A stretch of DNA of 64,000 bases, from NCBI RefSeq assembly GCF_017874475.1, contig NZ_JAGGLO010000002.1, forward strand, positions 124,001 through 188,000, in the 5' to 3' direction. Every line of letters starts with the position of its first letter. The first letter of the stretch is position 1. This document shows positions 36,094 to 46,305 of the stretch, in pieces. The stretch is from Anaerococcus degeneri. Its GTDB lineage: Bacteria > Bacillota > Clostridia > Tissierellales > Peptoniphilaceae. The notes under the pieces are model-generated. The model was not told the DNA's origin. It saw nothing but the letters and a program-made list of their open reading frames with translations, and did no database searches. Position numbers and translations under genes: made by a program.

Positions 36094-36897
36094 CTAAGCA
36101 TTTCGCCTAAGTGTTATTATAGAATATATTCCTATTATCAAAAATGTTCCATAGATTGCTAGACCGATTGGACTTAAGCCTTGGTCTAGAAAAGGTATCA
36201 TTGCAAGGATATTATTTGTTGCGTGTACTATTATAGGACCCTTAATCGATTTTGTCTTGTAATATACATAGGCTAAAACAAGTCCCATGAAAAAAGTATT
36301 TGGACTTTGGATGATATTAAAATGATAAAACCCAAACATTAGGGCTGTCAAAAATATTGTGGTATTCAAGGAACATTCTCTTTTGATTTCTTCAAACAAG
36401 ACTCCTCTAAAAAGTAGTTCTTCAACAAGGGGTGCACCGATTGCTACTACCACCAATATAATCACGCCATCTACAGGACCTTTTGGGCTAAAGGCTTTTT
36501 CCAGGAGTTTCATAGCACTACTTAATTGATCTGTGCCTGCAAAAATCTTCATTATTATGTTAACAAAAATTTGACCAAAACCAACTGTTCCAAGTCCTAT
36601 TCCTAAAAGTTGAATCGGATTAATAATTCTATTATTTAAAATATATGGCCTGTCCAATTGGTTCCTATAAGTCTTATCACGCTTTCCTATATAAAAATAT
36701 AAAAGAGTAAGTTTTATAAGCTGGCCTACAAATAGACCATATACAAGATAGTCAGAGGATTTTAGAATATCTCCATCCTTAATTCCTGCAATTATACTAG
36801 GAATGGTCGCTCCTGTGAAAGCATCAATTATGACATTAGCAAAAAGAAATGCTATTATTATAAAAAGAGTTTTAATTGCTTTTTTAAATCGTTCCAT
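36094..36897 (-). CDS. CPBP-family intramembrane metalloprotease
   Basis: A 267-residue polytopic protein with about seven membrane helices and the CPBP/Abi motifs: EELLFRGVLFEEIKR (EExxxR), FGFYHFN (FxxxH) and HATNN (HxxxN), which bind the metal in Rce1-type proteases. Bacterial members process peptides or confer bacteriocin immunity; the substrate here is unknown. It lies between rsmG and cinA with a parS site upstream. Confidence 0.9.
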   Translation of the reverse strand: MERFKKAIKTLFIIIAFLFANVIIDAFTGATIPSIIAGIKDGDILKSSDYLVYGLFVGQLIKLTLLYFYIGKRDKTYRNQLDRPYILNNRIINPIQLLGIGLGTVGFGQIFVNIIMKIFAGTDQLSSAMKLLEKAFSPKGPVDGVIILVVVAIGAPLVEELLFRGVLFEEIKRECSLNTTIFLTALMFGFYHFNIIQSPNTFFMGLVLAYVYYKTKSIKGPIIVHATNNILAMIPFLDQGLSPIGLAIYGTFLIIGIYSIITLRRNA

Positions 36898-36908
36898 AAA
36901 TTCTCCTT

Positions 36909-36924
36909 TGTTTCATGTGAAACA
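36909..36924. other. parS-like site between rsmG and the CPBP gene
   Basis: TGTTTCATGTGAAACA is the exact reverse complement of the sites at 13967 and 39014, one base from parS. It starts 12 bp upstream of the CPBP start and its last base directly abuts the 3' end of rsmG. Confidence 0.75.
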
Positions 36925-37557
36925 TTATAGGGGTTTTCTTTTCGGTAGATTTTGACCTCTTGGGTAGGTCTTCTTACAAGACCTAACTTTTTTTACAATA
37001 ACATTAACCCTTTCATTGCCATCAAGATCAATTTCTTCCATTTTGATAACCTCTCCACCTAAAATCTCAAGGGCATTGGCAGCAGCTTTCACTTCCTCAT
37101 CTGCCTTTGGTCCCTTAAGGGCGATGAAAAGTCCACCCACCTTTACAAATGGTAGGCAAAGTTCAGAAAGAGTTGACATGTTTGCCACAGCACGAGAAAC
37201 AACCACGTCAAATCCTTCCCTATTTTCCTTGGCAAAATCCTCAGCCCTGGTGTGAATGGCCCTGGCATTTGATAGGCCCAAGATTTCTATTACTTCATTC
37301 ATGAAATTAACTTTTTTGTTAACTGAATCTATAAGTGTTAGGTCAAAATCTTTTTCAATCCTTAATGGGATACCTGGGAAACCTGCACCCGCACCCAGGT
37401 CCAAAACCTTATCGCCTTCCTTAATATAATCTAAGACTGTAAGCGAGTCCTTAAAATGTTTTAATTCAATTTCTTCAGGGTCGGTTATTGTTGTTAGGTT
37501 TGTGTGAGAGTTTACCTCTAAAAGATAATCTGTGTAGGCCTTATATTTCTTATCCAT
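36925..37557 (-). CDS. rsmG: 16S rRNA (guanine527-N7)-methyltransferase RsmG
   Basis: A 210-residue SAM-dependent enzyme (formerly GidB) that methylates G527 of 16S rRNA; its loss gives low-level streptomycin resistance. The SAM motif [14 protein letters not shown] and the [18 protein letters not shown] segment are typical. It overlaps mnmG by 8 bp, the usual gidA-gidB arrangement near the origin. Confidence 0.95.
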   Translation of the reverse strand: MDKKYKAYTDYLLEVNSHTNLTTITDPEEIELKHFKDSLTVLDYIKEGDKVLDLGAGAGFPGIPLRIEKDFDLTLIDSVNKKVNFMNEVIEILGLSNARAIHTRAEDFAKENREGFDVVVSRAVANMSTLSELCLPFVKVGGLFIALKGPKADEEVKAAANALEILGGEVIKMEEIDLDGNERVNVIVKKVRSCKKTYPRGQNLPKRKPL

Positions 37558-39442
37558 AAAGTTCCCCTGTCTTTAGCCTAATCAAGAGCACGTTTATATC
37601 TGCAGGGCTAACTCCTGATATCCTTGAAGCTTGGCCAAGTGAATCTGGTTTTATTTCGTTAAGCTTTTCTGCCGATTCTTTCTTAAGACCAGGAATCTTT
37701 GAGTAATCAATATCATGGCTTAATTTTTTGCTCTCAAGTTTTTTAAATTTCTCTATATCTTTAAGCTGCTTATTGATATAGCCTTCATATTTGATTTCAG
37801 TTTGAACACTCATACTTATATAAGAAGGGAGGTCTTCTCTTTCTGGATCAAAAACTTTTGAATTTTCATAAGTTATTTCTGGTCTTTTAATAAGCTCATA
37901 AAGGGTTAGGCCATTGTTTAGTGGAGTAGATCCAAGTTCTTCAAGGGCCTTGTTAGTTTCCTCCTTTGGAGTAAGCATAATTGTCTTAAGCCTTTGAATT
38001 TCACCTTCAATTAGGTCACGCTTATCTAACATTTTTTGATAACGGTCATCAGATACAAGTCCAATATCGTGGCCCTTTTTTGAAAGCCTTTGGTCGGCAT
38101 TGTCTTGTCGCATGGTTAGTCTGTACTCACACCTAGATGTCATCATCCTATATGGTTCGTTAGTTCCTTTTGTAACAAGGTCATCAATTAGCACTCCTAT
38201 ATAGGCATCAGACCTATCGAGGATAAACTCTTCCTGGCCTTTTATTTTTAGGGCTGCATTTATACCTGCAACTAAACCTTGGCCAGCAGCTTCTTCATAA
38301 CCTGATGAGCCATTGATTTGGCCTGCAAAATACAAACCAGAATAGGCTTTTGATTCTAAAGTCCTTTTAAGTTCCCTGGTATCAATCATGTCATACTCAA
38401 TCGCATAGGCAGGTCTCATTATCTTTACGTCCTCAAGGCCGATTATGGTTTTATAAAATTCCATCTGGACTTCTTGAGGTAAGGATGAGGACACGCCTTG
38501 GACATACATTTCATTGGTAGTTAGACCTTCAGGCTCTATGAAGACTTGGTGGACGTCCCTGTCAGGAAATCTCACCATCTTATCTTCGATTGATGGGCAA
38601 TATCTTGGCCCAATCCCCTTGATCTTGCCCCCGTAAATTGGAGACCTATCGAGGTTATCTATGATGATTTGTTTTGTTTCTTCTGTTGTATAAGTTAGGT
38701 AGCAATCCTCTTGATGTCTGTCAGAATAATCTTTTCCCTCATTTAAAAATGAAAATGGAATTACTTCCTTATCGCCAGGTTGAACTGTAGTTAGGTCGTA
38801 ACTTATAGAATCCCTGTGTACTCTAGCAGGTGTACCTGTCTTAAATCTACGAATATTAAAACCCATTTCTACTAGGCTATCAGTCAAATATGTCGCTGCA
38901 GAAAGGCCGTGAGGACCACTAACTTTTTCATAATCACCTATTAAGATTTTTCCGTTTAGGTAGGTCCCGGTACAAATTATAAGGGCCTTGGTTTCATAGA
39001 TAGCCCCTTGGATTGTTTCACATGAAACAATTTTCCCGTCTTGGTAATTTATCTTGTCTACTTCTTGTTCAAAAAGATCGAGGTTTTCTTCGTCTTCAAG
39101 AACTTTTTTCATTTCTTCATGGTATTTTCTTTTGTCAGCCTGCACCCTTAGGGAATGGACAGCTGGGCCCTTTGATGTGTTTAGCATCCTTGATTGGATG
39201 AAGGTCTTATCGATATTAATCGCCATTTCCCCGCCCAAAGCATCAATTTCTCTAACTATATGGCCCTTGCCTGTTCCTCCGATATTAGGATTGCAAGGCA
39301 TGTCTGCTATTGATTCCATAGATGTAGTTAAGACTAGGGTCTTCATTCCAAGCCTTGCTGCAGCAAGACCTGCCTCACAACCAGCGTGGCCTGCACCAAC
39401 AACAACTACATCATAGGATCCTGCTTGATATTTATTTTCCAA
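37550..39442 (-). CDS. mnmG: tRNA uridine-34 modification protein MnmG (GidA)
   Basis: The 630-residue FAD enzyme works with MnmE to install the carboxymethylaminomethyl (or related) group on U34 of tRNAs. The FAD motif [17 protein letters not shown] is at the N-terminus; [23 protein letters not shown] and [16 protein letters not shown] follow. The likely start is TTG at 39442, since AAGGAG lies seven bases upstream and the product then begins (M)[15 protein letters not shown]; longer in-frame starts have no ribosome site. A parS-like site is inside the gene. Confidence 0.95.
   Translation of the reverse strand: MENKYQAGSYDVVVVGAGHAGCEAGLAAARLGMKTLVLTTSMESIADMPCNPNIGGTGKGHIVREIDALGGEMAINIDKTFIQSRMLNTSKGPAVHSLRVQADKRKYHEEMKKVLEDEENLDLFEQEVDKINYQDGKIVSCETIQGAIYETKALIICTGTYLNGKILIGDYEKVSGPHGLSAATYLTDSLVEMGFNIRRFKTGTPARVHRDSISYDLTTVQPGDKEVIPFSFLNEGKDYSDRHQEDCYLTYTTEETKQIIIDNLDRSPIYGGKIKGIGPRYCPSIEDKMVRFPDRDVHQVFIEPEGLTTNEMYVQGVSSSLPQEVQMEFYKTIIGLEDVKIMRPAYAIEYDMIDTRELKRTLESKAYSGLYFAGQINGSSGYEEAAGQGLVAGINAALKIKGQEEFILDRSDAYIGVLIDDLVTKGTNEPYRMMTSRCEYRLTMRQDNADQRLSKKGHDIGLVSDDRYQKMLDKRDLIEGEIQRLKTIMLTPKEETNKALEELGSTPLNNGLTLYELIKRPEITYENSKVFDPEREDLPSYISMSVQTEIKYEGYINKQLKDIEKFKKLESKKLSHDIDYSKIPGLKKESAEKLNEIKPDSLGQASRISGVSPADINVLLIRLKTGELYG
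39014..39029. other. parS-like site inside mnmG
   Basis: TGTTTCACATGAAACA, one base from parS, lies within coding sequence about 10.8 kb from dnaA. In B. subtilis several parS sites also lie inside or near the gid and spo0J genes. Confidence 0.75.
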
Positions 39443-40796
39443 CGCAAAACTCCTTAAATACTTTATCCATAATTTCTCCTGACACGGACTCACCTATAAT
39501 TAGGCCCAAATCTTCGTAAGCAGAAGACAAATCAACCTCGCAAGCATCTATTGGGATGCCGGCCTCCATGTCGGATAAGGATTCCCTTATCTTATCCTTA
39601 GCTGATTTTAAAAGCCTTTCGTGTCTGGTATTTGTAATTAAAACTGATTCTCTATTTATTTCCTTGGTATCAAAAATATCCCTGATTGTATCTTCCAGTG
39701 TCCTGATTCCCATTTGGTCAACCATTGAAGTTTTAATAATAGGAAGGTCTATTTTGAATAAATTCTCGTTAAACTTCCCATCAAGGTCTGCCTTGTTTAA
39801 AATTATAATGGCGTTCTTGCCTTTGATAAGATCAAGGATTTTCTCGTCTTCCTCGTCAAAGTCTCTCGATATATCGAAAATTGCAAGAATGAGATCGGAC
39901 TGGTCTACAAGTTCGATTGACTTATCAACCCCGATTTTCTCAACCAGGTCATCCGTATCCCTTATACCGGCTGTATCGTTAATCTTTAGGGTGAAATCTC
40001 CAAGAGAAATATATTCTGTAATCAAATCCCTAGTTGTGCCAGGTATATCAGTAACAATTGCCCTATTCTCATCCAAAAGAACGTTCAAAAGTGAAGATTT
40101 TCCTACATTTGGTTTACCGATAATTGTGGTATTTATCCCGTCTTTTACAAGTTTGCCCTTGTTTGATGTGGAAGCAAGTTCGTCGATTTTCGCCTGGGCT
40201 TTTTTGATGTAGGCAGTGATGTCAGAAACAGGTAAGTCTTCGCCGTCTTCTGTGAAATTTATCGAATACTCAAGGCGGGCAAGGCCTTCTTTAAGATCTG
40301 TCCTTATATCTCTGATTTTTTTAGTCAGTGAACCTTGAAGCTGGCTGATACCTTGGCTTGCAGATAATTTGTTGGTCGAATTGATTATATCAAGGACTGC
40401 TTCTGCCTGGGAAAGGTCAATTCTGCCATTTAGGAAGGCTCTTTTGGTAAATTCTCCTGGCTCTGCAAGGTCGGCCCCCTTATCAAGAAGGAGGTTTAAA
40501 ATCTCCCTTACTGCCACAAAAGACCCATGGCAGTTTATCTCGCACACGTCTTCTCTGGTATAAGTCGCAGGTGCCTTCATAAAGGCAACCATAACCTCAT
40601 CTACAATCTCTCCATCATTTCCAATTATGTGGCCGTAGCGAAGGTACCTATTGTCCTTATCAGGATCAATAGGCCTTTTATTAATCGGCCTAAATATTTC
40701 ATTTATAATGGCAAGGGTCTTATCCCCTGTCATTCTCACTATCGAAATCCCACCAGTGCCCGCTGGAGTTGAGATAGCTGCTATTGTCTTTGCCAT
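39432..40796 (-). CDS. mnmE: tRNA modification GTPase MnmE (TrmE)
   Basis: The 454-residue partner of MnmG has an N-terminal tetrahydrofolate-binding domain, a helical domain, and an inserted G domain with [19 protein letters not shown] and NKAD. It ends in EFCVGK, the C-x-G-K tail that takes part in the modification chemistry. AAGGAGG precedes the ATG. It starts the long leftward operon mnmE-mnmG-rsmG and onward. Confidence 0.96.
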   Translation of the reverse strand: MAKTIAAISTPAGTGGISIVRMTGDKTLAIINEIFRPINKRPIDPDKDNRYLRYGHIIGNDGEIVDEVMVAFMKAPATYTREDVCEINCHGSFVAVREILNLLLDKGADLAEPGEFTKRAFLNGRIDLSQAEAVLDIINSTNKLSASQGISQLQGSLTKKIRDIRTDLKEGLARLEYSINFTEDGEDLPVSDITAYIKKAQAKIDELASTSNKGKLVKDGINTTIIGKPNVGKSSLLNVLLDENRAIVTDIPGTTRDLITEYISLGDFTLKINDTAGIRDTDDLVEKIGVDKSIELVDQSDLILAIFDISRDFDEEDEKILDLIKGKNAIIILNKADLDGKFNENLFKIDLPIIKTSMVDQMGIRTLEDTIRDIFDTKEINRESVLITNTRHERLLKSAKDKIRESLSDMEAGIPIDACEVDLSSAYEDLGLIIGESVSGEIMDKVFKEFCVGK

Positions 40797-40856
40797 AAAT
40801 CCTCCTTATGGTTTAGTGATTGTCCACTACTTTCACTAGTGGTTAGTAACATAAAG

Positions 40857-40884
40857 ATTATAGTGGAAATTGGCATTTTGTCAA
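40857..40884 (-). promoter_or_regulatory. mnmE operon promoter
   Basis: Minus strand TTGACA (40879-40884), a 16-bp spacer and TATAAT (40857-40862), about 60 bp upstream of mnmE. A CCACTA/TAGTGG hairpin lies in the short leader between them. Confidence 0.75.
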
Positions 40885-41032
40885 CATTAAAGCTTGACTT
40901 AAAGCCATTTTGCTTGGATTAATAAAAATAAATGTAAAATTTCCCTATTTTTTCAAAAAAATCCGCAAAATTCGTTTATTTTCTTAGTTAAATATGATAT
41001 ATTAGAAGTAACGAAGATTTTTTGGAGGAATT

Positions 41033-42724
41033 ATGAATTTATCATCACTGTCTTCCCTACAATGGAATCTCATCGCAGGAGGACTTGCAATATTCTTATT
41101 CGGTATCAGCCTAATGGGCGATGCCCTAACCAACTTTGCAGGACCCAAAATGCGAGGTTATGTTGAAAAATACACCTCAAACCCAATTAAAGGTGTCCTT
41201 GTAGGTATAGTTATTACAGGACTCATCCAGTCCTCATCAGCAACCACAGTTATAGCCATATCCTTCGTAAGGGCTGGTATCATGAGCCTAGAACAGGCCA
41301 TAGGAGTCACCCTTGGAGCCAATATCGGTACAACTGTAACATCAATCTTAATCGGTTTTAACCTAGGATATTTTTCCTACTTTATAGCCCTCATTGGTGT
41401 TTTAATCTTTATGTTCTCAGCCAAGAGGAAAAACAAATACATAGGTGAAATCTTTATCGGTTTCGGTCTTCTTTTCATAGGTCTTGAAATGATGGGCGGA
41501 TCCCTTGAAGAACTTAAAAACATCCCAGGCTTTGAAGATGTAGTAGCAAATGTAGGCCAAAAGCCAATCCTAGGTGTACTAATCGGTACGGCACTCACAG
41601 CCATGCTCCAATCATCATCAGCCTTTATAGGTATCACCCAATCACTTTACGCATCAGGCGCCATAAGCCTAGAAGTGGCCCTAGCCCTCATGTTTGGTGC
41701 TAATATAGGAACCTGTATAACAGCAATCCTTGCAAGCCTTGGAGGAAGCTTGTCAGCAAAAAGGACATCCCTCTTCCACATACTCTTTAACGTATCGGTC
41801 TCAATAATATTTTTATTATTCCTAAGCCCATACGAAAAATTAGTCCAAACTATAGCAAGCGCCACTAATGCAAGCGATCTAATGACCATAGCTATAGGTC
41901 ACTTCACCTTTAACTTCGTAGGAATGATAATCTTCCTACCATTAATAAAGATTGTAGCAAGAATATTAAGAAAGATAATCCCAGGCAAGGACTCAATCCT
42001 AACCGACCTAGGCAATATCGAACTAGACGAAAGATTAATCTCAGCCTTCCCAGCAGCTGCCCTTTCACAAACAAAGACAGCCATAATCCAGGAATCAGTA
42101 GTAGCCCTTGAAAACATCAAGGCGACCAAGTCCTACCTAAACACAAAGGACAAAAAACACTACGACACAAGCAAGGAAGCTGAATCAATGGTCAACGACA
42201 TGGACACAAAAATCCAAGCCTACCTACTAAACCTAGCCCAAAACCAATTGCCACCTGAAATCGAAAGAGACATGCAAACCTATCTGCAAGTACAAATGAA
42301 CGCCGAAAGAATCTCCGACCTATCTGAAAACTTAGCAGACTATTACCACGAAATATACGAATCAGGTACAGGCTATGGAGAAGAAGCCTTAGCTGACCTA
42401 AACGACATATGCGACCTAGTAATAAACAACATAGTAGTAGCTATGGAAATATTTGAAGAAGAAGACCTAGCCAAATTCAACAAACTAACAGAAGACGAGG
42501 CAGCCCTCGACCTGATGGAATTAAATCTAAGAAAGAGCCACTACAGAAGACTCAAAAAAGGCCTAGACATGACAACCATGGCCTCCTACGTCTACAACGA
42601 CATCCTATCCACCATGGAAAGAATCGGTGACCACGCCTACAACATATCCAGAGTCACAGTAGAGCCAATCAAAACCCACACCGGCTACCACATCGAAGGA
42701 GAAGACGGCAAAGCAATATTCTAA
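41033..42724 (+). CDS. Na+/phosphate cotransporter with PhoU-like domain
   Basis: A 563-residue protein of the NptA/YjbB type. The first ~310 residues are membrane helices with two Na_Pi_cotrans repeats, each containing a QSSSA motif: IQSSSATTVIAI and LQSSSAFIGITQ. The C-terminal ~220 residues are a helical PhoU-like domain, ending with STMERIGDHAYNIS. It probably exports or imports phosphate with Na+, gated by the PhoU domain. GGAGG precedes the ATG. It is monocistronic, with a terminator following. Confidence 0.92.
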   Translation: MNLSSLSSLQWNLIAGGLAIFLFGISLMGDALTNFAGPKMRGYVEKYTSNPIKGVLVGIVITGLIQSSSATTVIAISFVRAGIMSLEQAIGVTLGANIGTTVTSILIGFNLGYFSYFIALIGVLIFMFSAKRKNKYIGEIFIGFGLLFIGLEMMGGSLEELKNIPGFEDVVANVGQKPILGVLIGTALTAMLQSSSAFIGITQSLYASGAISLEVALALMFGANIGTCITAILASLGGSLSAKRTSLFHILFNVSVSIIFLLFLSPYEKLVQTIASATNASDLMTIAIGHFTFNFVGMIIFLPLIKIVARILRKIIPGKDSILTDLGNIELDERLISAFPAAALSQTKTAIIQESVVALENIKATKSYLNTKDKKHYDTSKEAESMVNDMDTKIQAYLLNLAQNQLPPEIERDMQTYLQVQMNAERISDLSENLADYYHEIYESGTGYGEEALADLNDICDLVINNIVVAMEIFEEEDLAKFNKLTEDEAALDLMELNLRKSHYRRLKKGLDMTTMASYVYNDILSTMERIGDHAYNISRVTVEPIKTHTGYHIEGEDGKAIF

Positions 42725-42726
42725 AT

Positions 42727-42752
42727 CAAGCCCCAAATGGGGCTTTTTTCTT
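42727..42752 (+). terminator. Terminator of the Na/Pi cotransporter gene
   Basis: AGCCCC-aaat-GGGGCT followed by six T, three bases after the stop codon. Confidence 0.9.
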
Positions 42753-42771
42753 TGGGAAAAATCCTCACCTT

Positions 42772-42800
42772 TTGACAGAAAATTAATTTTCACTTATAAT
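42772..42800 (+). promoter_or_regulatory. Perfect-consensus promoter of the MgtC-like gene
   Basis: TTGACA (42772-42777), a 17-bp spacer and TATAAT (42795-42800), 12/12 matches. A very strong core promoter for a possibly broken gene. Confidence 0.8.
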
Positions 42801-42836
42801 TAGAATCTAGAAGAAAGATAAGACTAGGAGGATGTT

Positions 42837-43289
42837 TTGGGAAAATTTGATGTTTTTAACTTCTACTTGCTTTTAAGGATTACCATGGCCTTGGCAGCGG
42901 GTTTTATAATCGGATCTGAGAGGGAAAATAAGAATAAATCAGCCGGGACTAGGACCCACACCTTAGTATGCCTGGGAGCATGTCTTGCTATGATTGTGTC
43001 AAAATACGGTTTTTATGATGTCAAACACTTCGATGCGGCAAGAGTCGCTGCCCAAATTGTATCTGGAGTAGGTTTCTTGGGTGCAGGGGTGATTTTCGTT
43101 AAAAACTACGGAGTCACAGGACTTACCACTGCTGCTGGGATCTGGACCACATCCATAATAGGCATGGCTTTTGGATCTGGCATGTACTTTATGGGCATCA
43201 TAGCGACAAGCTTTATAAGTTTTTTTCCAATCCTATATGTTTCCAGGAGAGATTTTCCAAAGACACACCCAATATACAGCCCTGATTGA
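42837..43289 (+). CDS. MgtC/SapB-family membrane protein, N-terminal domain
   Basis: This frame gives 150 residues: the membrane domain of MgtC/SapB proteins with four or five helices and the motifs AAGFIIGSERE, GTRTHTLVCLGACLAMI and AAQIVSGVGFLGAGVI. Members act in Mg2+ or virulence-related stress. The start is TTG at 42837 with AGGAGG six bases upstream. It ends in an out-of-family tail (DFPKTHPIYSPD) because the usual C-terminal ACT-like domain lies in the +1 frame directly downstream. The membrane domain alone may still function. Confidence 0.88.
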   Translation: MGKFDVFNFYLLLRITMALAAGFIIGSERENKNKSAGTRTHTLVCLGACLAMIVSKYGFYDVKHFDAARVAAQIVSGVGFLGAGVIFVKNYGVTGLTTAAGIWTTSIIGMAFGSGMYFMGIIATSFISFFPILYVSRRDFPKTHPIYSPD

Positions 43290-43491
43290 ATCCAGAGACT
43301 CAAACATAATCGGCAAAATCGATGCCTATGTAGACGAAAACCACCTCCACAAAAAAGGCTACAACCTAAGATTTAAGGACGAAAAATTCATACTAAACTT
43401 CAACATCTACCCAAAAGACCAAGAAGAACTATCCCACTTCATAGCATTTTTAGAATCCGACCTCCATGTGGAGAAATTTGATATATTTTAG
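43258..43491 (+). CDS. C-terminal domain of the MgtC-like protein in a shifted frame
   Basis: From 43258 the +1 frame reads QRHTQYTALIESRD and then about 65 residues resembling the soluble C-terminal domain of MgtC proteins, to a TAG. There is no ribosome site or sensible independent start; the nearest in-frame ATG at 43237 lies within the membrane domain. Dropping one C at 43257 joins both parts into a normal-length protein of about 217 residues. This is a frameshift mutation, a sequence error or a rare +1 recoding event. Confidence 0.65.
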   Translation, partial: QRHTQYTALIESRDSNIIGKIDAYVDENHLHKKGYNLRFKDEKFILNFNIYPKDQEELSHFIAFLESDLHVEKFDIF

Positions 43492-43527
43492 AAATTTATA
43501 ATTGTAATTTCCATAAGAATAAAACAT

Positions 43528-43558
43528 AAAAAGCAGTAGTTCAACCTACTGCCTTTTT
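43528..43558. terminator. Bidirectional terminator between MgtC-like and methyltransferase genes
   Basis: GCAGTAG (43533-43539) pairs with CTACTGC (43546-43552), flanked by A-runs and T-runs. It ends the converging mgtC-like and restriction-modification transcripts. Confidence 0.88.
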
Positions 43559-43564
43559 ACTTAT

Positions 43565-44821
43565 TTATTCGTTTTCAATTATTTCCCTTAAATCCTTTTC
43601 CATCCTATTTATAATTCCAGTTACCAACGCATTTCCCATCATGAAGTATCTTCTTCTTTTTGGCATTGTATCTGTCCAGTTTGGCGGAAACATTTGAATA
43701 AGTTCCGCTTCTACTTCTGTAATAATCCTATATTTATTTATATTTTCATCAAAAATTATATGAGATGACCTGTTTACAGTTCCCTCTGAAGTGAGCATTG
43801 TCCTTGCTGGAGAATTTAAGTCTTCTGGAAATGACATAGCTCCTTCGCTGTAATAGTATTCATGTCCTTGTTTGTTTGTTCTTTTTATCTTCTTGGATCC
43901 TTTAAGATATTCCCATTTTTTTAGTTTTTCATCCTCCACCACATAGTCAGAAAGGTCAGCTGAATTAAAATAATTCGCTTCTAATAAAATCCTGCTAAGC
44001 GGATAAATTTCCTCTCCTATGGAATCCAATTCAGATGTGAAAATCTCTTGGTTAATCATAACTCCTGTTTCGAAAAACTTTCCATTCTTATAAGTCTCAG
44101 AAACATCAGCTATATCTTTATAAGATTTTAAATCAATAACTTTATTCTCTTTTTCTTCTATATTTATAAGAAAGCGCCTATTTATAAAATTAGTTTTTAC
44201 AATCTCTGATAAATCATGTTTTTCTAATGATTTTGAATATTTGCTATCTTTTTTAAAAGCAAAGATGAAGACTCTCCTCCTCTTTTGAGGCATTCCATAG
44301 TTTGCCGCATTAATTACCCTCCATATAAGGTTATAGCCTAAATCATCAAGGGTTTTTAACATGACTGCAAAATCTCTCCCTCTTCTAGAAGCTGGAGATT
44401 TTAACAACCTATCAACATTTTCTAACAAAACAAAAGGTGTTTTTTTTTCAATCAAGGTGTCCCTTATTTGCCAAAATAGAACACCTTTTTTGCCTTCTAT
44501 TCCTTGCTCATTTGATAAAGACCTAGCTACAGAGTAATCCTGACAAGGAAAGCCTCCGACTAGTAAATTGTGGTCTGGAATTTCTTTTTTATCTACAAGG
44601 TTTATATCTATATTAGAGACATCTTCTCTTCCAAATCTCTTAATATAACAATCAAAAGCATCTTGAGTTTTATAGGCCGGCTCGAATTGATTGGCCCAAA
44701 CAAATTCCCAATCTCTGTTTTCAATAGCTCTGCCTGTTTTATTATCAAAACTATTTATATCATTAAGGCCTACCCTGAAGCCTCCAACTCCTGCAAATAG
44801 TTCTACAACTCTTAATTTCAT
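43565..44821 (-). CDS. DNA (cytosine-5-)-methyltransferase, Sau3AI-type partner
   Basis: A 418-residue C5-cytosine methylase. Motif I (LFAGVGGFRVGL), motif IV with the catalytic cysteine (GGFPCQDYS), motif VI (ENVDRLL), motif VIII (QKRRRVFIFA) and motif X (MGNALV) are all visible. The target-recognition region lies between VIII and IX. The adjacent endonuclease resembles Sau3AI, so the likely target is GATC methylated on C, an inference from pairing. Its ATG overlaps the endonuclease stop by one base, so the two are co-translated. Confidence 0.93.
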   Translation of the reverse strand: MKLRVVELFAGVGGFRVGLNDINSFDNKTGRAIENRDWEFVWANQFEPAYKTQDAFDCYIKRFGREDVSNIDINLVDKKEIPDHNLLVGGFPCQDYSVARSLSNEQGIEGKKGVLFWQIRDTLIEKKTPFVLLENVDRLLKSPASRRGRDFAVMLKTLDDLGYNLIWRVINAANYGMPQKRRRVFIFAFKKDSKYSKSLEKHDLSEIVKTNFINRRFLINIEEKENKVIDLKSYKDIADVSETYKNGKFFETGVMINQEIFTSELDSIGEEIYPLSRILLEANYFNSADLSDYVVEDEKLKKWEYLKGSKKIKRTNKQGHEYYYSEGAMSFPEDLNSPARTMLTSEGTVNRSSHIIFDENINKYRIITEVEAELIQMFPPNWTDTMPKRRRYFMMGNALVTGIINRMEKDLREIIENE

Positions 44822-46305
44822 TAATCTTTTCCTTCTATAAGTTCTTCTATCTGTTCTTTTACATAATCCTTATTGAGCCAAAAACATTGCTTAGTCATCT
44901 TATCCCCATTAGCCAATGTATCCATATTACTTTCAGATCCTTTTCCATACTTAACTCCATCTATAATATAGGCTGTCTGAGAGCTATGGAGTCTAACATG
45001 GAATATAACTGTATCTTTAGCTGTAGGTATATCATTATCAACTATATACCCACCTTTTGTATTTTCTTTTACTCTAAAGTTAATACCATCAAGAAATTTT
45101 TCTTGGAACATTTTCCATTCTTTCTTGCCTTCATTTTCTAAGTCTTTGACAGGCATGGTCCAAAATTTTGCTCCCTGTAAAATATCTTCTCCATCTTCAT
45201 TTTCTTTAAAAACTACAAACATAAATTTTGTTTGAGAGAAAAGTTCGTAAATTTCTGAATTATCCCAATCTTCATCTATAAAATCTTTTATTACAAAATT
45301 AGGAAAAGACATATGTTCCCTTAATTTCCCATCTTTTTTTACCCTAATAGTTTTTATCTGAATATTTGCCTTTTCAAATTCTTGAGCGTTCTCAGTATTA
45401 ACTCCTAATATTCTCATAACAAGCAAATGATTTACAGACTTAACATTAGCTCTTAAATTGAATTTTTTATACAAGTCATTAGCCTTAGATCCTACATAAG
45501 AATTGATTTTGTTTAAAACCACAGTTTCAAAATCACTATGCTTAAGGTCTTCATCAGTAAATGCAGGTTGATAAGTTTCAACCTCGTTAACTATGTAATG
45601 GTTTAGCATATATCTCATATAGGATTGTTTGAGAGAGAATGCCCTACTTTTAGCGGGAATATCACTGTAATATTGACTCCTATAGCTAGATTTAGCAGTC
45701 GCACCCTTAGTACAAGCACCCAAATACATGGTATCGGCTTCGGATAATTCATGAGCTTTCCCCGCTTTGATTTTTTTTACAATTTTTTTATAATCATCCT
45801 TAATTATTTCAAAGTCTTCTTTAGTTTGCTCGCTAAGTAAGTGAAATAAATTTACATAACCAATCCTATAATCAGTTCTTAATTTTTCCCTATCTCTAAG
45901 ATAAAAAATAAGCAACATTAATTGGATTTTTTCTAAAAGATGTGATTCCTTAAGGTCATCTTCTAATGGTCTATCAAACGGTATCATCGATAAGACAAGT
46001 CTTTCACCAGCTTTTAGTTCTCCCTTTTTGGTGTATTCATAAGGTGTTACCTTAAGTTCTACTCCTGCTTTTGGAAAATCTGGTCTAGGATCACTATTAG
46101 GTTGGTAGAAAAAATATAATCTTTCTAATAAATTACCAAGAGATCCTTTACCATATGGTGATTTATAATAATCGACCAAAGCTTGATATTCATATTCATT
46201 ATTTGAGGCATTATAAATGACATCAGAAAAACTAAACCCAACTAATTTACTTGCATATTCTTCTATAGATTTTGGATCCGAATCATCATATAGTTTAATA
46301 AACAT
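44821..46305 (-). CDS. Type II restriction endonuclease, Sau3AI-like
   Basis: A 494-residue protein with the two-domain MutH-like build of Sau3AI. The catalytic D-E-x-K site is seen as RPDFPKAGVELKVTP after GNLLERLYF (about residues 75-95). A second, non-catalytic MutH-like domain would form the C-terminal half. Sau3AI cuts GATC; the specificity here is inferred. The ATG at 46305 is preceded by GAAAGGAAATAAG. It is upstream of its methylase, a gene order in which the enzyme is made first, yet no control protein is evident. Confidence 0.85.
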   Translation of the reverse strand: MFIKLYDDSDPKSIEEYASKLVGFSFSDVIYNASNNEYEYQALVDYYKSPYGKGSLGNLLERLYFFYQPNSDPRPDFPKAGVELKVTPYEYTKKGELKAGERLVLSMIPFDRPLEDDLKESHLLEKIQLMLLIFYLRDREKLRTDYRIGYVNLFHLLSEQTKEDFEIIKDDYKKIVKKIKAGKAHELSEADTMYLGACTKGATAKSSYRSQYYSDIPAKSRAFSLKQSYMRYMLNHYIVNEVETYQPAFTDEDLKHSDFETVVLNKINSYVGSKANDLYKKFNLRANVKSVNHLLVMRILGVNTENAQEFEKANIQIKTIRVKKDGKLREHMSFPNFVIKDFIDEDWDNSEIYELFSQTKFMFVVFKENEDGEDILQGAKFWTMPVKDLENEGKKEWKMFQEKFLDGINFRVKENTKGGYIVDNDIPTAKDTVIFHVRLHSSQTAYIIDGVKYGKGSESNMDTLANGDKMTKQCFWLNKDYVKEQIEELIEGKD

